From: Geosiphon pyriformis
Lineage: Eukaryota > Glomeromycota > Glomeromycetes > Archaeosporales > Geosiphonaceae
Length of the DNA: 64,000 nt
Assembly (NCBI GenBank): GCA_016748015.1
Contig: JAAOMT010000703.1
Coordinates: 1,072,445-1,136,444, forward strand
Reading direction: 5' to 3'
The notes beneath the pieces were generated by a model. It was not told where the DNA came from, searched no databases, and saw only the letters and a list, made by a program, of their open reading frames with translations. Positions within the stretch are counted from its first letter, which is position 1. Every line of letters starts with the position of its first letter. Shown piece by piece: positions 57,609 to 64,000 of this stretch. A program made the position numbers and the translations under genes.

Positions 57609-58100
57609 ATGCCAGAACATGCGCATAATACTAATGCTAGGTTTAATCTGAGATATTCTGGAAAAGATGTTATAAAATTGGAACCACATTTGTGCACCTG
57701 CATAGATCTGAAAGTAGCACTAGAAATTCTAGCAATAACAATGGTTCAACTAGTATCTAGAAATAATTTAGCAAAAAGAGAGATTAATATAAGAAGAGGA
57801 ATAATTGATGCAGGATATGTAAGAAATATTATTGCTATGCTACAAAATGACTCTGAAAAAGCCTATATCATAGAGCCAAACAAAAAAATAGCACAGGCAA
57901 TATTCCTGTCTCTGGTGAAAATAGCTCAGTTAGTATTAGTGGGAAATAGGGAGGAATTAGGGATAACAGCAAGAAGAATACAGGGATTTGGATCAATGAA
58001 TAGAATAGATGTACTAGTCAATATGGCAGAAAAAAAAATTGTTGACCAAGGAGAAATTATCTCAATGGGTCAAGCAATTTCTATTCCACCATATGACTAG
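57609..58100 (+). pseudogene. dUTPase domain of element E
   Basis: Trimeric-type dUTPase (dUTP to dUMP + PPi), limiting uracil in newly made cDNA. Within the 163-residue piece: motif 1 ARFNLRYSG (residues 10-18; usual Asp-Leu replaced by Asn-Leu); motif 2 SRNNLA (50-55, usually GRSSLA); motif 3 GIIDAGYVRNI (64-74, Asp67 and Tyr70 kept); motif 4 NKKIAQAIF (91-99); motif 5 ARRIQGFGSMNR (121-132, usually GFGSTGR). All five are in order with normal spacing. The changes look like G-to-A decay. Same frame as protease and RT; a TAG at 58,098 ends the piece. By comparison with G, the domain belongs to the family, not to a chance capture in one copy. Confidence 0.85.
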
Positions 58101-58103
58101 TAC

Positions 58104-58361
58104 ATGGTAAGGATAAAGTGGGAAGTAAAAAAACAAAATCAGATTTTTGAAGCAAAAACAACTCTTTATGAATCAAGAGAGATTGGATTTATCAATCTCC
58201 ATATACCAGCCAAAGATTACAGCCACATCAAAATTCCCATCTACAATAACACAGGAAATGTCATAGTAATACCAGCTGGAATTACCATTGGATACTTAAG
58301 CAGTGAAATAGAAGATTAACCACCAAGCACCATTCCAGATTTTTCACAGCTTTGTGAATAT
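58104..58361 (+). pseudogene. dUTPase-to-RT linker of element E
   Basis: The 71-residue open piece continues the same frame: VRIKWEVKKQNQIFEAKTTLYESREIGFINLHIPAKDYSHIKIPIYNNTGNVIVIPAGITIGYLSSEIED. A beta-rich pattern, perhaps a second beta-domain leading to RT; no family recognised. Confidence 0.55.
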
Positions 58362-59356
58362 GTGGACATTACATCACAAACAATATATGGACAAAGTGAA
58401 TGTTATTTGCTCCAACCAAAGCAATTGGAACAAATAAACATGGGAGACTTAGATTCACTCCAATGTATGCAGCTTAAGATGTTGCTTAACAATTTCAATG
58501 ACATCTTTGCCAATGAAAACAAGTTTGGCCGAACTGACATCATCCAGCATCAGATTAAAACTGGAGATGCAATGCCAATTAAACAAAGAGCATACAGAGT
58601 ACCACCAGCTAGCCATGAGATCATTTGTCAAGAAATAAACCAAATGCTTAACAATGGGCTAATTCAATCATCAATGAGCTCATGGTCATCACCAGTGGTA
58701 CTCATCTGGAAGAAAAATGGAAAAATCTGATTTTGTGTGGACTACAGGAAACTCAATGGTGTAACTCGTGGAGACAGCTATCTAACTCCAAGAATACAAG
58801 AATTATTTGATGCTTTCAGTAAAAACAAATAGTTCTTAACATTAGACTTGGACAGTGGTTACTGACAAGTAGCCATGAATCCAGCAAACAAAAAAAAGAC
58901 GGCATTCACCACTAGAAAAAGGAATTTCAAATTTGAAGTAATGCCATTTGGCTTAACCAATGCACCAGCCACTTTTTAGTGATTAATGGAAATCGTTTAT
59001 ACTGGCTTATTATGGAAATCAGTAGTTGTATACTTGGACAACACCAATGTATTCTCAAAAACATTTGATGATCATCTTCATTATCTTCAACAAGTGTTCG
59101 AAAGGCTAAGAAGAGCAGGACTAAAGTTAAATGCAACAAAGTGCTTCTTTAGCAAAACAGAACTAAAATTCTTGGAACACATAGTCAGTAAAGACAACAT
59201 CAAAATGGATCCAAAGAAAATAGAGATAGTAAAGAACTTTCCAGTACCAACCAATGTGACTAAATTGAAATTATTCTTGGAATTTGCAAGCTATTATCGG
59301 TGCTTTATAAAGAACTTTTCAAAGATAGCTAAACCATTTAATAATCACAAAATATG
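58362..59356 (+). pseudogene. Reverse transcriptase of element E
   Basis: Ty3/gypsy RT in order: HQIKTGDAMPIKQRAYRVPP; SSWSSPVVLIWKKNGKI then TGA (CGA-type) FCVDYRKLNGVT; FLTLDLDSGY-QVAM (first catalytic Asp in LDLDSG kept; Trp codon now TGA); FEVMPFGLTNAPATF; VVYLDNTNVFSKTFDDHLHYLQQVFERL, where YLDD is YLDN; CFFSKTELKFLEHIV; FASYYRCFIKNFSKIAKPF. In-frame stops near 58,729, 58,831, 58,864 and 58,978. A deletion near 59,345 shifts the frame into RNase H. Confidence 0.88.
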
Positions 59357-59820
59357 AATGGACAGAAAGTCAACAAGAAGCTTTTAATATTCTGAAAAAA
59401 AAGCTCATTCAAGTTTCAGTACTGATCTATCCAGATCACAACAAACCATTCATCATTACCACTGATGCATTAGGCCAAACATTGGGAGCAGTACTATTGC
59501 AGAAAAGACCAGATGAAAGAGAACATCTAGTGGTTTATGCAAGCCGAGAGTTAACCCCAGCCGAAAAGAACTATAGAACACCAGAACTGAAATATTTGGC
59601 AATCTACTGGGCAGTCATAAAATGGAGTGAATATTTGAGCCAGAAGTTTAATGTGTATACAGATCACAAAAAATTAACATCACTTCAGAAGCAAGAATTT
59701 GGAGACGGCCGCCAATCCAGATGGAAAATGGCACTCTTACGATATACTTATACTATACACTATAAGAAAAAAAAAGACAATGAAAATACTAACAGTTTGT
59801 TGCAAATAAGACAAATCTAA
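59350..59820 (+). pseudogene. RNase H of element E
   Basis: Lies one frame over, between two compensating indels: KYEWTESQQEAFNILKKKLIQVSVLIYPD, ITTDALGQTLGAVLLQKR (first catalytic Asp kept), TPAEKNYRTPELKYLAIYWAVIKW (the Glu before LAI is Lys), VYTDHKKLTSLQ (third Asp kept) and RWKMALLRYTYTIHYKK. It degrades the RNA strand during cDNA synthesis by family role. Confidence 0.8.
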
Positions 59821-59954
59821 GAACATTTCAAACCCAAAAATATAACAAAACCAGAACAATACTAACAAAAATATAACAAAAGATGAACATATAAAAATAT
59901 CAACAACTTTAACATTATATAAACACTTAACAGTTCAAGAAGAATTTATCTTAA

Positions 59955-61265
59955 ATGAAACGAAAGAGTATCAAACAACAATCAAAATATTTTATCACCT
60001 ACCAAAATATACTTTATCAGAAAAATAGAAAAAATCTAGATCAACTAACCAAAGTAATTACAGAGCCAGAAAAAGAAATAATATTATTCAACATGCACTC
60101 AAATCCAACAGCAGGACATTTTCACAAAGAAACAACCATAGAAAAAACCAGAAAAAGATACTATTGGCCATCAATGTATCCAAACATCATTCAATATGTT
60201 CAAAATTGTGATGCTTGTCAGCGAAGAGAAGGAACAAGACCCAGTGAACCATTAAGACCAATCAAAGTAAGACAACCATTTGACCATATTGGAATTGATT
60301 TAGTCAGACTATTAACAATTACCAGTAGAGGAAACAGATACATAGCAGTAGTCATGGACTAACTCACTAAATGGCCAGAGGTGAAAGCAATTCAAAGAGT
60401 AAATGCAGAATCCATTGCTAAATTCATTCATTAGGATTTGATTTGTCGACATAGATGTCTAAAAAAATTATTATCAAACCAAGAAATGCATTTTGTGAAC
60501 AGAACATTAACAGAATTGAGCCAAAGATTCAGAATTAAGAGACTATTATCATCACCATACCATCCACAAACCAATGAATTAGTCGAAAAATTCAACAGAA
60601 CATTGTGTGAAACAATAGCTAAGCTCAGCCAAAAAAACCAGAATGATTGGGATTTGTTAATACCATCAGTACTATTTGCTTATCAGACAATGAAGCAAGA
60701 TACTATACAAGCAACACCATTTAAATTAGTATATGGTAGAACAGCAATATTACCAGTGAAAATAGAAGTCAGTACATACTCAACTGAACCAATAACAGAA
60801 GAAAATTTCAAAAACACATTGTTGAGAAGAACATATGACTTAATGGAAACATTAGAAAACAAATGACAAAGAGCAGCTGATAATATACAAAAATTACAAG
60901 AAAAACAAAAAGAAAGACATGATAACCAATTACCAGATAAACCAGTTAAATTCAAGATTGGAGACAAAGTACTACTACATTGTACCAAAGTGGAAAAACA
61001 ATGAAATGGAAAATTTGACCCCAAATGAGACGAACCATTTCACATAGAAGAAATTCTAGGAAATAAAGCTTACAAATTAAGATTGAATAACAAAATCTTG
61101 ACCAAAGCAGCACATGAAGATCGACTGAAATCATATCACCATATAGTATCATCATCTACTAGTAATATTCCACAACTGGGAGTACAGAGAAAACTAGTCC
61201 AACCAGATGAGATTCCACAAAATCTGGAACCAATCATCATTATTGATAACAACATATCCAATTGA
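59955..61265 (+). pseudogene. Integrase of element E
   Basis: Back in the gag frame. HHCC zinc part: H-x3-…FNMHSNPTAGHFHKETTIEKTRKRYYWPSMYPNIIQYVQNCDACQRR (about 60,070-60,225). Core: DHIGIDLVR (first Asp kept), HRCLKKLLSNQEMHFVNRTL (second Asp now Asn), TNELVEKFNRTLCE (Glu kept), VLFAYQTMKQDTIQATPFKLVYGRTAILPV. The C-terminal GPY/F-like DPK-DEPFHIEEILGNKAYKLRLNNKIL ends at IIIIDNNISN and a TGA (61,263-61,265). Stops at 60,359-60,361, 60,433-60,435, 60,864 and near 61,000-61,030. No chromodomain was seen. Confidence 0.87.
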
Positions 61266-61949
61266 TCAACAGAAAGAATATATAAAGGCATAGTCAACAC
61301 GACAAAAAAATGCAGAAAAATAGAAATTATTAACAACATCCATTCATTAGCACAACAAATCTTCTAATTAATCCAACACCAGGAGATGGAAATTACAATC
61401 AATCAACAAACCATTTGATACAAAAGTACTACAAGAATACCATAACACAAAGTACAGAGAAAACTCGAAAATATTGTTGACAAGATTATGACCAAAGTAA
61501 AATTGGTCATAAAAGAACAACAAATAGTCAGATTACACCAAGAACTTACTGAAGAAACTTGGACTTGGTGGATGCAACAATTTCCGAAAAACTATTGTCA
61601 TTTTCACTTGAAACAACATGTAAATATCCAGAATTTGTACACCAACAAAACAAAATGGTTATTTGACACAACAATACTGAGACAACTGAAACAATTTGTG
61701 GGAAAAAACAATCTAATCACACAAGTTTGAACCATTTACCAGCTATATATGGGATTTCAAGACCAACCAGAAATCTTACTCAACATGGCAATGGATACAG
61801 TTACGAGTAATCAATTGGGGAAAATGACCAATGCCCAATTTGAAGAACTACAAACTCAAATAACACAAGTAATACTCGAAAAAGAAGTTCAAAAAATAAT
61901 TCAAAAGGGAAAATTAAAAGAGTTAGATTTTGACGGAGCTCAATATTAA
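61266..61949 (+). pseudogene. Post-integrase region of element E (unknown function)
   Basis: In the same frame after the TGA, about 225 codons to GAQY and TAA. Helical and Gln-rich: QQTI, VDKIMTKVKLVIKEQQIVRLHQELTEETWTWWMQQFPKNYCHFHLKQHVNIQNLYTNKTKWLFDTTILRQLKQFVGKNNL, then FQDQPEILLNMAMDTVTSNQLGKMTNAQFEELQTQITQVILEKEVQ. Elements A, G and H carry the same block. No transmembrane segment, so not envelope-like. One TGA at 61,728. A homologue of nothing I can name. Confidence 0.75.
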
Positions 61950-61959
61950 AAGGAGAGAA
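61948..61959 (+). promoter_or_regulatory. Polypurine tract of element E
   Basis: AAAAGGAGAGAA overlaps the final stop and lies 3 bp before the 3' LTR (TGTTACTC). It primes plus-strand synthesis by family role. Matches AAAAGAAGGGAA in element A. Confidence 0.8.
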
Positions 61960-61962
61960 TAA

Positions 61963-62863
61963 TGTTACTCATAGAATAAAGGAAGTATATTATTATTAGC
62001 AAGTAGAGATTAGCCAATCAGAAATAGACATAATAAATGTGGAATTCCAGGATTTTTCTCAGAGGAATTGCAGAATTCCAGGAATTTCAGGATTCTTCAG
62101 CAAGGAATCATAGGATTTCAGAATTCCAGGATTCCTCTCATCAGAAATTGCAGAATTCCTGTTATAAGGAATTAAAGAATTGAGGAATCTCAAATATGTA
62201 TATATAACAGTAGCATTAGAAGCAGAAAAGACAGAATCACCACCAAGAATTCTTAGCTTAGTTACCACAATCCTCAAATAAATAATTATTTGCTATATCA
62301 AATTTAATTTTCACTATTAACACTTCATGTTGATAGTAACTGATACTTAATCATACTGGAACAATAGCTCTTAATCATGACTATTGATGGACTACTAACT
62401 TGCAAATTGCCTTGACTTATTTCTTATTTTCTCTTTTAGCTTTTTTTTATTTTTCTTTATTAGCTACTAACTTAATTGAAGGATTTACTCTTGGAGGACT
62501 TATGGAGGAATAAAACTTACTTAAACAATACTTACTCTTGAAGGACTTATAGAGAAATAAACTTGCTTAAACAATACTTACTCTTGGAGGAACTGACATC
62601 AGAAAACAGCACTGATATACACTTATGGAGGATATCGTACCAGAAGAATCATCAACCATCCAGCTGAGCAAGCAATTGACGAAACTACGGTTTCAGGAAA
62701 CTACTAATAAACTGTTACCTTTAAATCTCTGTCCATTATACAAAGAACTCAATTGGAAAACCTTCAGATAAAATACCTTCAGATTATTATTGTCATTAAT
62801 CATTTTGCACACCAAGTTACAGGTTTGTTATTTACTTAACACTCCAAAGAATTACCTGTAACA
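61963..62863 (+). repeat. 3' LTR of element E
   Basis: It runs TGTTACTCATAG…TTACCTGTAACA and is collinear with the 5' LTR, including the GAATTCC array, TATATATAAC box, hairpins (stem 1 with one changed arm, ACTATTAACA) and the tandem 46-bp units. Differences from the 5' LTR in the first 60 bp are all C/T or A/G. Confidence 0.93.
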
Positions 62864-64000
62864 ACATCTAGCACATTTTTCCCAAGAACAGCAGTAGTTC
62901 CAACTCCCAAAGAAGCAGAATTGCTCATAAAATCAAATGCCAATGTAAACTAGTAAGACACAGAATCTCTCAAATCCAACTGCTTCCAACACTGAAATGT
63001 TTTTCAGTTCATCATCATCATCTTCTTGTCAAGAAGTCTGTTACTGAATGCAATGCCAAACCACCTTAATGAAAAAACAGATTTGTAGTACAAGAACTAA
63101 CCCAAAATATCAGACATCAGAAAAACACCAGATCCACAGAAGACACAAGGCAGATTGTTCACCAATGACAACTTATTTGCTAAAAAAATTTTCACCACTT
63201 TTGCCAAAAAATTAATCACAAAACTAACACATAACTTGACAGAAAATTGTAAAAAATTTAGAGGAAACCAACCCAAAACTTGCAAATTCAAAAATCTATG
63301 ATCAAATAAATGTCCAAAAATGCTGCAGCCATTAGAAAATAAAATTAGAGAAGCCAGCTTTCCTTCAAACTGCACTTGCTCAAAAGGCTTTAAATCATAC
63401 AAAGATAGATGATACAAAATCTTACTAGAGAAGTTATATGGTAAACTAGTCTTGGCTCTAAGATTCTTCTTAATCATTATGTCCCACTTGTAACACACAT
63501 CCAAAAAAACAAAACAAAACTGTATATAATAGCTAATAATTGGTTGCAAGACTGCTGAAACCAAGTAACAGAATTGTTTATTTGTAATAGTTTTCCTCAA
63601 CACCACATTAGAAAAAAACTTGACATCTACATAAGCTTGAACCAAATTGGATTTAAAAAGATCCTTAGTTGACAAGAAGATACCCAAATATTAGTGTGAC
63701 TTACCTTTTTTAGCAATCAAAATTGGCAAACTATTAATTAACAGTAAAGCATTCTTAATATCTTGATTAATAGAAATAACTACTGTCTTATTGTTATTAA
63801 TTGAGATGTTATTGATTACAAAAAACTTACTTGCAATGTTTAAAATATACTGTATAGAAGTCTGACAACTTTTAATCCAAATCATATTATTAACAAAGGC
63901 ATTAGCAGCCAAAAAAGAAGTTTTCTTTTCAACAGTCTTAATTCTGCCAAACTTTGCCACAAACTTGCTATCAATTCTGTATCTACACAAGTGTTCATGC
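62864..64000 (-). mobile_element. LINE D continued: RT and thumb (runs off the window)
   Basis: The piece 63,990-63,691 carries CRYRIDSKFVAKFGRIKT, AANAFVNNMIWIKSCQTSIQYILNIASKFF (FVDD now FVNN) and INQDIKNALLLINSLPILIAKKGKSH. The next (63,687-63,097) has LGIFLSTKDLFKSNLVQAYVDVKFFSNVVLRKTITNKQFCYLVSAVLQPI…SLYDLKPFEQVQFEGKLASLILFSN…RFLNLQVLGW, the thumb/connection block. In-frame TAG at about 63,690 between them. It joins 52,631 in frame (GKNVLDVLNSVKF) when element E and one ACAT are removed. Confidence 0.87.

Larger units (their letters stand above)
52632..62863 (+). mobile_element. Ty3/gypsy element E with dUTPase, full length (10.2 kb)
   Basis: A complete insertion: 5' LTR 52,632-53,543, primer site, gag-protease-spacer-dUTPase-RT-RNase H-integrase-post-integrase frame, polypurine tract and 3' LTR 61,963-62,863. 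ACAT lies on both sides (52,628-52,631; 62,864-62,867). Excision with one ACAT rejoins LINE D in frame. RT before integrase defines Ty3/gypsy order. Nearly everything is in one frame (coordinates divisible by 3), except RNase H between two compensating indels. Dead by stops and by catalytic changes (YLDN, LSNQ in integrase), but less decayed than G. Confidence 0.93.

Noticed and set aside
61266-61949. Envelope-like gene after integrase
   Set aside because: No signal peptide, transmembrane segment or Cys-rich ectodomain pattern; the region is helical and Gln-rich.

Overview
The window looks like nuclear DNA of an arbuscular mycorrhizal (Glomeromycotina) fungus. It is very AT-rich, the one split gene has many short spliceosomal introns, and the LINE and Ty3/gypsy proteins match families I associate with Rhizophagus/Gigaspora-type genomes. 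The genus cannot be fixed by eye. Only about 3 kb (24,599-27,538) is ordinary gene space. The rest is nested, decayed retrotransposon.

Layout. 1-1,677: 3' end of a Ty3/gypsy element (A) with its LTR. 1,678-7,045: plus-strand LINE B, split by a 620-bp solo LTR that holds a 141-bp assembly gap. 7,046-8,100: AT-rich LINE remnant. 8,105-16,240: nearly complete minus-strand LINE-2 (ORF1 + endonuclease-RT-RNase H), split by a 1,414-bp LTR. 16,241-16,824: ORF1 remnant. 16,825-23,790: minus-strand LINE F, split by two solo LTRs and lacking its RT core. 24,599-27,538: a head-to-head gene pair, mitochondrial ribosomal protein uL2m (minus) and a ten-exon tRNA dihydrouridine synthase 2 (plus), with 102 bp between start codons. 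27,640-29,947: AT desert and LINE 3' ends. 29,948-31,180: gypsy fragment H. 31,181-40,514: minus-strand gypsy element G. 40,515-43,520: internally deleted LTR element I. 43,690-48,495: plus-strand LINE C. 48,860-51,040: LINE J, an ORF1 joined to a 3' UTR. 51,150-64,000: minus-strand LINE D, split by the 10.2-kb gypsy element E (52,632-62,863).

The most unusual system is the Ty3/gypsy family. Its gag, protease, dUTPase, RT, RNase H, integrase and a conserved post-integrase region lie essentially in one reading frame. A dUTPase domain sits between protease and RT. A spacer with internal repeats and a CxxC zinc-ribbon-like motif precedes it. The LTRs carry a GAATTCC-rich array before the TATA box and two conserved stem-loops after it. 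Insertions carry 4-bp target duplications wherever both ends are intact, and removing the LTR restores the interrupted LINE frame.

The repeats show heavy C-to-T/G-to-A decay. LINE RT catalytic FVDD reads FVNN or FIND, gypsy YLDD reads YLDN in both copies, and CpG is almost absent from the oldest LINE but normal in the gene island. No CRISPR, tRNA or rRNA gene was recognised.
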